Shown: piece by piece, positions 6,575 through 14,278 of the stretch
Position numbering within the stretch: the stretch's first letter is position 1
Layout of the letters: each line of letters starts with the position of its first letter
Assembly (NCBI GenBank): GCA_039923455.1
Contig: JBDTCS010000289.1
Location: forward strand, 1 to 14,630
Source: JBDTCS01 sp039923455
GTDB lineage: Bacteria > Bacteroidota > Ignavibacteria > Palsa-1295
Direction of reading: 5' to 3'
DNA length: 14,630 nucleotides
The notes under the pieces: generated by a model
Database searches by the model: none
What the model was told of the DNA's origin: nothing
What the model saw: only the letters and a program-made list of their open reading frames with translations
Program-made: the position numbers and the translations under genes

Positions 6575-8395
6575 TCAATCGACCACACTAAACGTGAAAC
6601 CTCGCTCTTGCGTCGGATTTCTTGCTTCGGCTCGTAGCACAACCCCTTGGACCTTCACGAGGTATGAGGGAGAGTAATCGTATTTTTCCGTCCACACTTT
6701 GCCAAAGTTTCCACTGCAATCAACTAAAAGCTTTGAACCGGAGCCCGAAAGAAACACCACCGCATTTTCTGAGATGCTCTCCAGACTCCATTGTGGATCA
6801 AGATGAAAGAACCAGTTCACCAGACCAACGCTTGACCTCACCGGCCTACGAAAATCATCTCGTATCCAACACTGATTCGAAGTCACGGTGATCGTTCGAT
6901 CGTGGACTTTCCGCCACTCTCCGTACACAGCCTCGACGTATAGGGATGAATCATCCAGCTTTACGCCGGTGAACTTAGCTGCCTTACGAGCTTTTTGCCA
7001 GCCGAAATTTAGCTTTTGGATTGCGCCTGTCGATGCATTGATCGTAATACCATTGTGCGCTGGGGCGCCTCTGAATTTTTTGCGTTCTTCGGGCGCTCCG
7101 TTGTAGACAAACGTCCCGGGATCAACCAGAACCGAAATACCTTTCAAAAAAAGTATCGGACTAAGTTGATCATCATGTGCATGTGAGCTAAAGCCGCTCC
7201 CTCCCATTCCAAATGCTCCGGCTCGCAAAACTACCTGACTCTGCTCCAGTCGAGCTGAAATATATTGGGACTCTGCAAAATACTGGTTTGCATCCGCAGG
7301 TGCACTGATGCCTCCGAAGATCAGACTCTCCCACATATCCCGATCGCCTTCCAGCCACAAGGCCCAACCATCATCGGCATCACCTAATCTTGCGAAGGAA
7401 GTGTCCGGCAACTTCATCGCATTCGTGAAAGCTCGCATTTTCGATAGCCGCTCGGTAAAGGCGGTACTCATCGGCTCACTGGCACACTCTGCCGTTCGGC
7501 TCACTATCTCGAAGAGATGCATGACGAAGCGATGATACCACGTTGAAGATTCTCGCGTCGCACCATCGCTAAATGTTTGATCCAGAATTTCTTTCTCGAG
7601 AATTGCACGAGCTGCGAACGAAAATTCCTTGGCCTCCGAAAAATCACAGAGCGTGCATGCGACAAACAATCCTGCTGCTTCTCCGATCAAATGATTCGAG
7701 CGTACCACTTTGTCCGTCGAAAGTTCGGCCGCAAGATACTGCACTTGTTCCCATAGCGAGCGGCGAATTTTTTCGTTCGCGGCAGTTGTAAAGCCGGCAC
7801 TCGTGAGCAACGTTAAACTCGAGAGCCAACTGATCAGACGAATTCCAATCTCCAGTCCACTCGCCCAATTGATCGATTCGGCAAATGGATTGTCGTCGAT
7901 CCAACTGAGCATGCGTCGTTCAATTTCATCTGCGTACCGAGCATTCTTCGTGAGCGCCGCTGCTTGCGCTACGGTCGGAAGATCCTTAAATCGATTGATC
8001 TCCCAAACGAGCTTCACATCTTTGGGTGTATCGGCCGCATGCAATAGTTGCTCAGTGTAATGTCTGGCGGGCCAATGCTTGCGCTCGATCGGATCAAAAT
8101 TCCACGGACGCTCGACAGCTCGGAGTTGATACGGAAAAGTGAAGAACATATTCTCATCGGCGAGCATCCGATCGGCACTCGCAAGAATTAATGCACGATG
8201 CGCTTCGCTCTCCTTCGCGACTCCACTATTACTATTCGCAAAATTGATCGTGAGTCCATCGCTGGAGTTGCGAACACTCGCAAGCATTGCATCGTATGCA
8301 TCTCGCTTCGCTCGCTTTGCACGAATCAATCGCAGCGTCCCCAGCGGGCCGATGCGAAGAATAGAACTCTTGAGTGTGGATAGGGCAGAACTCAA
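6575..8395 (-). CDS. Heparinase II/III-family protein (polysaccharide lyase-like)
   Basis: The 606-residue protein has the two domains of the family. An alpha-toroid Hepar_II_III_N-like domain at about 60-330 includes TFPYQLRAVERPWNFD, VKLVWEINRFKDLP and the conserved WASGLEIGIRLISW and SNHLIGEAAGL. A beta-sandwich domain from about 380 contains GFSSHAHDDQLSPILF followed by VDPGTFVYNG and APAHNGITIN. Asn234, His235, Tyr287 and His405/His407 lie where heparinase II-type lyases place their catalytic residues. Family members cleave uronic-acid-containing glycans by beta-elimination; in polysaccharide clusters they often trim or release the product. No signal peptide is visible and the first ATG is at residue 37, so TTG at 8395 is the likely start. 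It begins 32 bases after the second lipoprotein and precedes the flippase, suggesting a shared operon. Substrate is unknown. Confidence 0.8.
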   Translation of the reverse strand: MSSALSTLKSSILRIGPLGTLRLIRAKRAKRDAYDAMLASVRNSSDGLTINFANSNSGVAKESEAHRALILASADRMLADENMFFTFPYQLRAVERPWNFDPIERKHWPARHYTEQLLHAADTPKDVKLVWEINRFKDLPTVAQAAALTKNARYADEIERRMLSWIDDNPFAESINWASGLEIGIRLISWLSSLTLLTSAGFTTAANEKIRRSLWEQVQYLAAELSTDKVVRSNHLIGEAAGLFVACTLCDFSEAKEFSFAARAILEKEILDQTFSDGATRESSTWYHRFVMHLFEIVSRTAECASEPMSTAFTERLSKMRAFTNAMKLPDTSFARLGDADDGWALWLEGDRDMWESLIFGGISAPADANQYFAESQYISARLEQSQVVLRAGAFGMGGSGFSSHAHDDQLSPILFLKGISVLVDPGTFVYNGAPEERKKFRGAPAHNGITINASTGAIQKLNFGWQKARKAAKFTGVKLDDSSLYVEAVYGEWRKVHDRTITVTSNQCWIRDDFRRPVRSSVGLVNWFFHLDPQWSLESISENAVVFLSGSGSKLLVDCSGNFGKVWTEKYDYSPSYLVKVQGVVLRAEARNPTQERGFTFSVVD

Positions 8396-8427
8396 ATCGC
8401 GATCTGATCTACGTTATAAATTGTGTG

Positions 8428-8958
8428 TCACAAATTCGATTCATCCCGCCAACGCACGGCCCGCCAAACCGTGCCGGGTTTATCGCGCTCCAAATGGAAG
8501 ACAGCGCGACCATCAACGTGTTCGATATCTCCGGGATTGAAAGTGATGTCAAGCGAGAATGTTCGGGTAATATCAAAGCCAACGATCGAGCTGCTCGAAT
8601 CTATGATGTTCCCCCACAACAGTGAGATGGCCTGCGAGTTCTGAAATAGCGCACCCGTGGTACGAACCTCTTCATCTCTCCCCCACTCCAGATCAAGTCC
8701 ACGATCGTAGTTGCGATAGCTAAACGTGAAGCTCGGTGAGAGCAAACCACCATACAGCGTGGTATCGCGAAATTCATAAGCATATTTGAACGCTTGGAAA
8801 TATCCTTCGATGTTTGTCGGATCCCCGAACTTCGATTGTGTGGGACCTTCATCAAGCTTTGGCGCGAAAGGATTGCATGCGCAGATCAGCAATAGCACAA
8901 GCCCGACACCGGCCAGTTCTGTCTGCGTTCTCCACAATTTGCTTCTGCGCTCCTTCAT
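8428..8958 (-). CDS. Small lipoprotein, NTF2-like, second of a tandem pair
   Basis: The 176-residue product begins at an ATG whose last two bases and following A form the TGA of the upstream gene (ATGA overlap at 8955-8958), a sign of translational coupling. The signal peptide has a basic N-terminus (MKERRSKLWR), a hydrophobic core (VGLVLLLI) and a lipobox ICAC with Cys28 as the lipidated residue. The mature part begins with a helix (IEGYFQAFKYAYEFRDTTLYGGLL), continues with strands (FTFSYRNYDRGLDLEWGRDEE) and ends in GTVWRAVRWRDES. This helix-then-curved-sheet order with a terminal W-R-x-x-x-W-x-D strand is like SnoaL/NTF2-fold proteins. It resembles the preceding lipoprotein in layout and may be an old duplicate. 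I recognise no named family; function is unknown. Confidence 0.7.
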   Translation of the reverse strand: MKERRSKLWRTQTELAGVGLVLLLICACNPFAPKLDEGPTQSKFGDPTNIEGYFQAFKYAYEFRDTTLYGGLLSPSFTFSYRNYDRGLDLEWGRDEEVRTTGALFQNSQAISLLWGNIIDSSSSIVGFDITRTFSLDITFNPGDIEHVDGRAVFHLERDKPGTVWRAVRWRDESNL

Positions 8959-9581
8959 GAAGTAAGCTTGAGCTTGAGATCTGTCCAGGTCGAGCCGGAT
9001 CCGATTTGTGGTGCGAGATCGGTCCAACTAATGATGCGCCACTCTTTGCCGCCTTGATCCGTCGTGACGAATGCTGTCTGGAAGATCATCGTGCCACTAA
9101 CACTCGCCGGCAAGACCGACGATCCGTCGAGCGGAAGTATGAGCGAGTACTGGGTTGTGATCGTCCCACTCGAAGAATTCGGTTGATAGAATTGCGGTTG
9201 ACCGATAAATTGCAGCGTCACTTTTTTCGACTGCGTTAGTGCACTTCGAAGCTTGGTTATATAATTGCGCTCGGACTCCACAGTCCAATTCGCAAACAAG
9301 CTCTTATCGACGCGCGCCGGAATGAACTCATACGTTTTTTGTCCGCCCGACGAAATGCTGTCGGTACTACTGATAAATACCCGCGCATAGTTGGTGGCAT
9401 CGAGAACTTGCATCGCACCTTGGAAATTTGCGAGCAGCGTGTTCAGCGAAGTTGCCGGAGTCCAAATGAATGTGCTACCAGTATCAGGAGGATTGGGTGC
9501 GCGCGTCGTGAAGAGGTCGCAACTTGCAAAGGCAAGTACGAACATCGCGATCAAGATCAGCTTACCAAAACTTCCTTTCAT
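8955..9581 (-). CDS. Small lipoprotein, NTF2-like, first of a tandem pair
   Basis: The 208-residue product starts at the ATG at 9581, which overlaps the methyltransferase stop as ATGA (9578-9581). An in-frame TTG- or GTG-type start further upstream is not needed, because the signal peptide begins exactly here: MKGSFGK, a hydrophobic core LILIAMFVLAF and a lipobox FASC with Cys21 lipidated. After a Pro/Thr-rich spacer come LNTLLANFQGAMQVLDATNYARVFI, then beta-rich segments (TYEFIPARVD, KVTLQFIGQPQFYQ, TTQYSLILPLDGS, GTMIFQTAFVTT) and GKEWRIISWTDLA. This order, a helix, a D-x-x-x-Y turn, strands and a final W-R-I-x-x-W-x-D strand, matches the following lipoprotein and NTF2-like folds. It is presumably anchored in a periplasm-facing membrane. 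No named family recognised. Confidence 0.7.
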   Translation of the reverse strand: MKGSFGKLILIAMFVLAFASCDLFTTRAPNPPDTGSTFIWTPATSLNTLLANFQGAMQVLDATNYARVFISSTDSISSGGQKTYEFIPARVDKSLFANWTVESERNYITKLRSALTQSKKVTLQFIGQPQFYQPNSSSGTITTQYSLILPLDGSSVLPASVSGTMIFQTAFVTTDQGGKEWRIISWTDLAPQIGSGSTWTDLKLKLTS

Positions 9582-10312
9582 TTTGTCACGAACATAATTA
9601 GTCTGTTCGATTGCCCCGCTTGAAAAGGTGCACCACCGTAATTTCCGAATGTCGCAGAGAGCCTTAGCCCGCACCGCTCGAACATCGCAAGAAAATCGGA
9701 TAACTGAAAGAGCCTAACGGACTCGAAGAATTCCTGGGCTTCCTCGCCGTGCCTGATTAGCAGACGCTTTTCGACTCTTCCTTTCTCGATCCAGCGCGTT
9801 TGCTCGACACGTCCGCCGTCAGGCAGCATACGCTCATCGTGCGCCACAAGATGTGTTCGAACCCAATCCGGATTTAGGAAGTCGAGTACAAACCAGCCAT
9901 CGGAGTTTAGCGCACTTGCCACGCGTGCAAGCACTTCCTCGTTCTCTTCATCTAACTGAAAATACCCGAAGCTCGTAAATAGATTGAGGATCAGATCATA
10001 ACCGTCACCGATCGGAAACCGCCGCATATCTTCGCGAGCAAACGTTACAGATAGCGATTCCTCTTTTGCGCAAAGCTCAGCTTTCGCAAGCAGCGTCTCA
10101 GATAGATCGACACCTGTCACCCGCTGATAGCCCCTACGTGCAAACGAAAGCGCATGACGTCCGGAGCCACACGCCAGATCGAGAACAGATCGAGTCTGAT
10201 CACGACCGGTAACGCGTTCAACTAACTCAAGCATTTGCTCGGCCTCTTCGTCGTCACGGTGATCGTACACAACGGTATAGTTAGAATCTTTGAACCAATG
10301 ATTATACCACAT
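9578..10312 (-). CDS. Class I SAM-dependent methyltransferase
   Basis: The 244-residue cytoplasmic protein has a Rossmann-type methyltransferase core. Motif I is VLDLACGSGRHALSFARRG at about 43-61, followed by the acidic end of strand 2 in VTGVDLSETLLAKA (Asp69), a motif around FAREDMRRFP (Asp95), and YDLILNLFTSFGYF at about 105-118. WFVLDFLNPDW is the strand 5 region, and the tail carries FSLS-like elements around LFQLSDFLAMFERCGLRL. The family is the broad Methyltransf_25/UbiE-like group, with small-molecule or unknown substrates. The gene starts 9 bases after the recR stop and its own stop overlaps the next lipoprotein start by ATGA, so it is probably translated from the recR operon message. 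Substrate cannot be inferred. Confidence 0.85.
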   Translation of the reverse strand: MWYNHWFKDSNYTVVYDHRDDEEAEQMLELVERVTGRDQTRSVLDLACGSGRHALSFARRGYQRVTGVDLSETLLAKAELCAKEESLSVTFAREDMRRFPIGDGYDLILNLFTSFGYFQLDEENEEVLARVASALNSDGWFVLDFLNPDWVRTHLVAHDERMLPDGGRVEQTRWIEKGRVEKRLLIRHGEEAQEFFESVRLFQLSDFLAMFERCGLRLSATFGNYGGAPFQAGQSNRLIMFVTK

Positions 10313-10321
10313 TCGGAATTC

Positions 10322-10930
10322 TCATAGGGTTGTTCGACCTTCGAGCGCACGGGTAAGCGTTGCATCGTCAGCGTATTCGATATCGCTGCCAATCGGTATC
10401 CCGCGGGCAATGCGCGAAACTCGGTCCACAATCGGAGTAAGCAATCGTGCGAGATACAGCGTAGTGGCTTCGCCCTCAACATTCGGATTGAGTGCAAGAA
10501 TAACTTCGCGCACTCGATCATCTCCGTTCTCTGTCAATCGCATTAGCAACTCCCGAATCTTCAGATCCTCCGGACCAACACCCTCGAGTGGTGAGAGCGT
10601 CCCACAGAGCACATGATAGAGTCCGCGAAATTCATTTGTACGCTCGATCACCATAACATCGTTGGGCTCTTCGACTACGCAGATCGTAGCACGGTCTCGC
10701 TTCGGATTGCGACAGATCGGGCAGGGAATTTCCTCCGTAATATTTGCGCAGACGGGACAGATCTTGACGCGCTCTTGCAACTCCCCGATCGCACTTGCGA
10801 GATCTTGCACCTCATGTGCAGGACGCTTGAGCAAATAGAGTGCAAGGCGCTGTGCGGTCTTCCGGCCTATCGTCGGAAGTCCGGAGAGTCGTTCGATCAG
10901 CGTCTCGAGCGCCGGGGAGGTATAGAGCAT
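10322..10930 (-). CDS. recR: RecR recombination mediator protein
   Basis: RecR works with RecO (and RecF) to load RecA at single-stranded gaps. The 202-residue length is typical. N-terminal helix-hairpin-helix: LIERLSGLPTIGRKTAQRLALYLL at about 11-34. Zinc finger: C58-P-V-C61 and C70-P-I-C73. The Toprim domain follows from about 82 (TICVVEEPNDVMVIERTNEFRGLYHVLCGTLSP), with the conserved L-N-P-N-V-E-G-E-A-T-T-L-Y-L stretch at about 147-160 and a C-terminal region SRIARGIPIGSDIEYADDATL that matches the Walker-like end of the family. The ATG at 10930 is 29 bases after the ebfC stop, the standard ebfC-recR order. dnaX, often upstream in this operon, is not present here; a CPXCG peptide and a phosphatase are instead. 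Confidence 0.96.
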   Translation of the reverse strand: MLYTSPALETLIERLSGLPTIGRKTAQRLALYLLKRPAHEVQDLASAIGELQERVKICPVCANITEEIPCPICRNPKRDRATICVVEEPNDVMVIERTNEFRGLYHVLCGTLSPLEGVGPEDLKIRELLMRLTENGDDRVREVILALNPNVEGEATTLYLARLLTPIVDRVSRIARGIPIGSDIEYADDATLTRALEGRTTL

Positions 10931-10959
10931 CTTCTATATAGGGGTATTCTGCTATCCAA

Positions 10960-11280
10960 TCAAAATCCCGGAATGCCCGGTGGCAAAAACGAACGAGCGG
11001 CTTCCGACATTTTCGCTTCTGATAGTGCCTTGACTTCAGCGAGTGCGCGATTCACCGCCGCAACGATCAAATCTTCGAGCATCTCAGACTCGGTTGGATC
11101 GATCACCTCTTTTTCTATCGTAATATTCACGATCTCTTGCCGTCCGTTCGCGGTGACCTTCACCATTCCACCGCCCGACTCTGCCGTCGCGGTCATACTC
11201 CCTAACTCTTCCTGCACTCTCGCGATCTCGGCTTGCATTCCTTGCAATTTACCGAGCATATTCTCCATCGAATTATCCAT
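10960..11280 (-). CDS. ebfC: YbaB/EbfC nucleoid-associated protein
   Basis: This is a 106-residue, homodimeric DNA-binding protein of the YbaB/EbfC family. The N-terminal helix (MENMLGKLQGMQAEIARVQEELGSMTATAES) has the family's Q-x-Q/M-x-x-x-M-x-x-x-Q-x-E-L pattern. It is followed by GGGMVKVTANGRQEIVNITIEKEVI (sheet) and ESEMLEDLIVAAVNRALAEVKAL (second helix), then a Pro/Gly-rich tail LPPGIPGF. The family binds DNA as tweezer-shaped dimers and is widely found upstream of recR. Here it lies 29 bases before recR and 29 bases after the CPXCG gene, in one evident operon. The ATG at 11280 is the clear start. Confidence 0.94.
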   Translation of the reverse strand: MDNSMENMLGKLQGMQAEIARVQEELGSMTATAESGGGMVKVTANGRQEIVNITIEKEVIDPTESEMLEDLIVAAVNRALAEVKALSEAKMSEAARSFLPPGIPGF

Positions 11281-11309
11281 TGCTTTCTTACTAATTACTT
11301 TTCGCGTTA

Positions 11310-11489
11310 CTATTCGTCAAAGGAATTCTCGATCAACACTTCACCTTCGTCGTCAATGCGAATGCGCAGCACATTCGGCCGACAACATACTTGACAATCT
11401 TCCGTGTAGGTCTGCTCTCTGCCCGCCGACTCATCGACAACCGTCTCGTTCACCTCACCACACACGGCACATTGATATGTTGCGATCAT
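11310..11489 (-). CDS. CPXCG-motif cysteine-rich small protein
   Basis: This 59-residue peptide (MIATYQCAVCGEVNETVVDE at the start) closely follows the small CPXCG cysteine-rich family, with a first C-x-x-C pair, a V-D-x-S-x-G-x-x-Q-x-Y-x-E-D-C segment, a second CQVCC-R-P cluster, and an acidic end (ENSFDE). The four to five cysteines (Cys7, Cys10, Cys32, Cys35, Cys36) probably bind a metal such as zinc. The first pair reads CAVCG where the family usually has CPxCG. The gene sits 23 bases after the HAD phosphatase and 29 before ebfC on the same strand. Function of the family is unknown. It is too short for many gene callers, but the cysteine pattern makes it a real gene. Confidence 0.88.
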   Translation of the reverse strand: MIATYQCAVCGEVNETVVDESAGREQTYTEDCQVCCRPNVLRIRIDDEGEVLIENSFDE

Positions 11490-11512
11490 AACAACTTAAC
11501 TATCCTAATATC

Positions 11513-12217
11513 TTAACTATGGATTGCACGAAGCACCGCTTCCGTGTCGGAAAAATTTTCGAGAATATGATCGGCACCCGCACGCTCGATTTCTTCACGA
11601 GTCGAATAGCCGGTGAGTGTGATGATAGAAGTTGCCGACATCGCCCGAGCACACTCCACGTCCCGAATACTATCACCGATGATCACAGCATCTTCTCCAC
11701 TGAACGATCGACCGCCCGAAAGCTCGGACGCACGCTGCAACGCGATCGGACCCAGATCATTTCGATCTGCCGACTCCGTACCATATACGCCAAACCGAAA
11801 GAATCGTTCAAGATCATAAAGCTTTAGCTTCACTTCAGCACAGCCCGGCAAATTTCCCGTCAAGAGTGCAAGCATCATGTCAGGATTCGGTTCGAGTGCT
11901 TCGAGCAATCCAGTAACATTCGGCAAGAGCGCCATCGAATCACGATCGATAAGTCCGGCTAACTCGGTTATCACACGATCCATCGCTTCAGCTTCTTTCG
12001 CTTCCACTTCTTCGGCGCTTACTCCGGCACGTTCAGCAGTTTCGCGGATGATCCGTTTGTCCGTTTTGCCGGTGTAATCGAATCCTGCCAGCGAAATCTC
12101 CTTGCCAAAGGTACTTCGCAGCACTCCTTCAAAGATAAGGCTCGGCAACCCGCGTCGCATTTTTACAAGCGTCCCATCGATATCGAACAAGAGCAGTCGC
12201 TGTGAATTCCGAGCCAT
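11513..12217 (-). CDS. HAD-superfamily phosphatase (phosphoglycolate phosphatase-like)
   Basis: The 234-residue protein has all HAD motifs. Motif I is LLLFDIDGTLV with nucleophile Asp12 and acid Asp14. Motif II is LALLTGN with Thr120. A motif III lysine is probably Lys130 (AEVKLKLYDL), and motif IV is VIIGDSIRDVECARA with Asp182 and Asp186. A helical cap lies at about 20-95, the subclass I arrangement of phosphoglycolate phosphatase and related small-molecule phosphatases. The likely reaction is hydrolysis of a phosphomonoester; the substrate cannot be told from sequence. The ATG at 12217 has an AAGGA run about five bases upstream, one of the better ribosome sites in the window. It is the first gene of the run HAD-CPXCG-ebfC-recR-methyltransferase. 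The promoter should lie in the divergent region shared with bshC. Confidence 0.85.
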   Translation of the reverse strand: MARNSQRLLLFDIDGTLVKMRRGLPSLIFEGVLRSTFGKEISLAGFDYTGKTDKRIIRETAERAGVSAEEVEAKEAEAMDRVITELAGLIDRDSMALLPNVTGLLEALEPNPDMMLALLTGNLPGCAEVKLKLYDLERFFRFGVYGTESADRNDLGPIALQRASELSGGRSFSGEDAVIIGDSIRDVECARAMSATSIITLTGYSTREEIERAGADHILENFSDTEAVLRAIHS

Positions 12218-12495
12218 TCGTTTCCTTTTTTATGCTTAGCTGTCCGGTTACAACAGCAATCCGACACTTACCTATCCCACGTGCCCGATTTTTTGCTTCT
12301 TGTGCGAGCATATCGGGGTGCAAGCGTGCAATCACACGCTCATAACAGGTGTCACAATGGCGGTATTTGCGATTAGAATTTTTTATGCGAAGCTAAACTG
12401 CCGGTCAAAATGTTCTTTACCCGCTACGTATGTTAGGAATATTTGGCGCACAGTTTAGTGGCCGATTTTCGTCACTTTTTTCGCATATCGCCCGA
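12218..12495. other. Divergent intergenic region between the HAD phosphatase and bshC
   Basis: These 278 bases hold the starts of two opposite transcripts. It contains an 18-bp dyad (listed separately), a T-rich run near 12377-12385 and an AAGGA ribosome-site-like run before the HAD start. I see no convincing gene in it. An in-frame upstream extension of bshC exists from an ATG at 12430. Confidence 0.5.
12323..12340. promoter_or_regulatory. Inverted repeat AGCGTG-N6-CACGCT in the divergent promoter region
   Basis: AGCGTG at 12323-12328 and CACGCT at 12335-12340 are perfect inverted arms around CAATCA. The site is 106 bases upstream of the HAD start and about 155 upstream of the bshC start, so it could serve either transcript as an operator. 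It has the same 6-6-6 geometry as the recA-upstream dyads but different arms. Function is unproven. Confidence 0.3.
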
Positions 12496-14211
12496 ATGAA
12501 GATCGCAGAGCTCGAGCAGTTCAGTCCGCTGGTCCGAGATTATGTCTCCAATTTTCAGAGTTCTTCGCTGAAGGATTTTTTCGCTCTCGCACCTGCTGAG
12601 CGCGGACCAAAGCTCGCAAAGCTCATCGAAAAAAAGGCAAGCATTTGGAACGTCGATCTAGCGAAACGCGAGACAATCGCCACGCTTCTCAGAGAGCAAC
12701 ACGCTTCCAACCAAACGCTCTCTGCGGCAGTAAAAGCTAATCTTGAATTGATCGGCGCGGAAAATACGCTTGCAATTGTGACAGGTCAGCAAGTTGCTTT
12801 GTTCGGCGGACCGCTTTACTCTCTTTACAAAACTGCTAGCACGATCACGCTTGCCAAGCAACTCAAATCGCTCTATCCGAAATTTAACTTTGTCCCTATT
12901 TTCTGGCTTGAAACAGAAGATCACGATTTGGAAGAAGCTTCGAGCGTAACCGTGCTCGATGCGAATCTCGATCTGAAAACGATCGTCTATGAACCGGCTC
13001 AACTCAAAGCGGCTCGAGATGGCGCGACATCCGGAATGAAAAGTTGGCGCAAACAGATCGGTCCTCTCGTGATCGAAGAAGCGGCGATGACGCAAGTGTT
13101 TGCTGAGCTTGAGGCCGCACTAACGCCAACGGAGTTTACGCCGGGGCTAATTACATCGCTCAAGGCATGTTACTTACCCGGACGCACATTCGCGCAAGCC
13201 TACGCGAGTGTGTTGCATATTTTTTTTGGTGACGATGGGCTGCTGGTGCTCGATGCAAACAATCGCACCGCTAAATCTTTGGGTGCGCCGCTATTTCAAA
13301 AAGAGTTACAAACTTCCCCTCAACTCTCCGAGCAGATCATACTCGATAGCGTTCACATGGAGGAGCACTATCACGCACAGATCAAGCCGCGTGCACTAAA
13401 TTTGTTTTTGATCGAGCAAGGCGAGCGCTATCCGATTGACGAGAAGGAGCGCGCTACAAACGGTGAGCGCAGCTTTTTCTTGCAAGGCACGCGTAAATAT
13501 GTTTCGCTCGCAGATCTCGAACAGATCTTGGCTACAGAGCCGGAGCGATTCAGTCCGAATGTCGTCATGCGACCGCTCTATCAAGACACGCTGCTCCCGA
13601 CCGTCGCGTATGTTGGCGGCCCAGGGGAGATCGCCTACTTCGCACAACTCAGAAGCGCATACAAATGGGCAGGGATCGAGATGCCGCTTGTAGTGCCACG
13701 CATTTCCGCAATGCTTGTAGAAGATCGATTCGATAAAATTTTCGAAAAATATGGACTCACGATATCAGAAATGTTGCGAGGCGGCAGAAATTATGTAACG
13801 CAGTTTCTCGAGTCGCTCGCCGATCCATTGCTCGCTCCAAAATTTGAGGAGGCCAATAAACTTATTCAATCAACACTCGAAGGGCTCCGTGAGTCGGTCG
13901 TCAAAACAGAAGCAACGCTCGACGATTCACTCAGCACGCTGAAAGGGAAGATGAACACGCAGCTTCGCGATTTTCTGGGCAAAACACTCGCCGCTGATCG
14001 CAAGCATCACGCAATGCTAAAAGCCAAATTAGAGCGATTGCTCGCAGCGCTTTTGCCTCGCGAAGGTTTGCAAGAGCGCGGACTTAGTCCAATCTATTTT
14101 GCAAACAAGTACGGCGACATATTCTGGAAAAATCTGAAGCAAGAATTGATAGAAAAACCGCACGCAATGGACGAGTTTCAGATCATTCGAGTCAGTGGCA
14201 CGCCGAGCTAA
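12496..14211 (+). CDS. bshC: Bacillithiol biosynthesis cysteine-adding enzyme BshC
   Basis: BshC adds cysteine to glucosaminyl-malate, the last step of bacillithiol synthesis, in the cytoplasm. The 571-residue product from the ATG at 12496 begins MKIAELEQFSPLVRDYVSNF, matching the family's N-terminal K-I...F-S-x-L-x-x-D-Y pattern. Diagnostic blocks follow: VTGQQVALFGGPLYSLYKTA at about 95-114, FVPIFWLETEDHDLEEAS near 132-149 (ATP-like Rossmann region), LYQDTLLPTVAYVGGPGEIAYFAQ with MPLVVPRISAMLVE in the second half, then a long C-terminal coiled coil from about 455 and SPIYFANKYG. An upstream ATG (12430) would add 22 residues; the later start fits the family better. Length is slightly above the usual 530-540. 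The enzymes for the other two steps (BshA, BshB) are not in the window. Confidence 0.93.
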   Translation: MKIAELEQFSPLVRDYVSNFQSSSLKDFFALAPAERGPKLAKLIEKKASIWNVDLAKRETIATLLREQHASNQTLSAAVKANLELIGAENTLAIVTGQQVALFGGPLYSLYKTASTITLAKQLKSLYPKFNFVPIFWLETEDHDLEEASSVTVLDANLDLKTIVYEPAQLKAARDGATSGMKSWRKQIGPLVIEEAAMTQVFAELEAALTPTEFTPGLITSLKACYLPGRTFAQAYASVLHIFFGDDGLLVLDANNRTAKSLGAPLFQKELQTSPQLSEQIILDSVHMEEHYHAQIKPRALNLFLIEQGERYPIDEKERATNGERSFFLQGTRKYVSLADLEQILATEPERFSPNVVMRPLYQDTLLPTVAYVGGPGEIAYFAQLRSAYKWAGIEMPLVVPRISAMLVEDRFDKIFEKYGLTISEMLRGGRNYVTQFLESLADPLLAPKFEEANKLIQSTLEGLRESVVKTEATLDDSLSTLKGKMNTQLRDFLGKTLAADRKHHAMLKAKLERLLAALLPREGLQERGLSPIYFANKYGDIFWKNLKQELIEKPHAMDEFQIIRVSGTPS

Positions 14212-14278
14212 TTATATCCCCACACCTCCGAACGAGATTCCGTGAACTTCCGAAGCCACACAGTGGTTAATGGCAGGC

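Noticed and set aside
8418..8436. Small dyad TTGTG-TGT-CACAA at the end of the second lipoprotein gene
   Set aside because: The stem is only five weak pairs, overlaps the stop codon and has no T-run, so it does not qualify as a terminator.
12129..12335. 68-codon minus-strand frame bridging the HAD start and upstream region
   Set aside because: It overlaps the HAD coding start in another frame, has no family resemblance, and would exclude the AAGGA-preceded HAD start.
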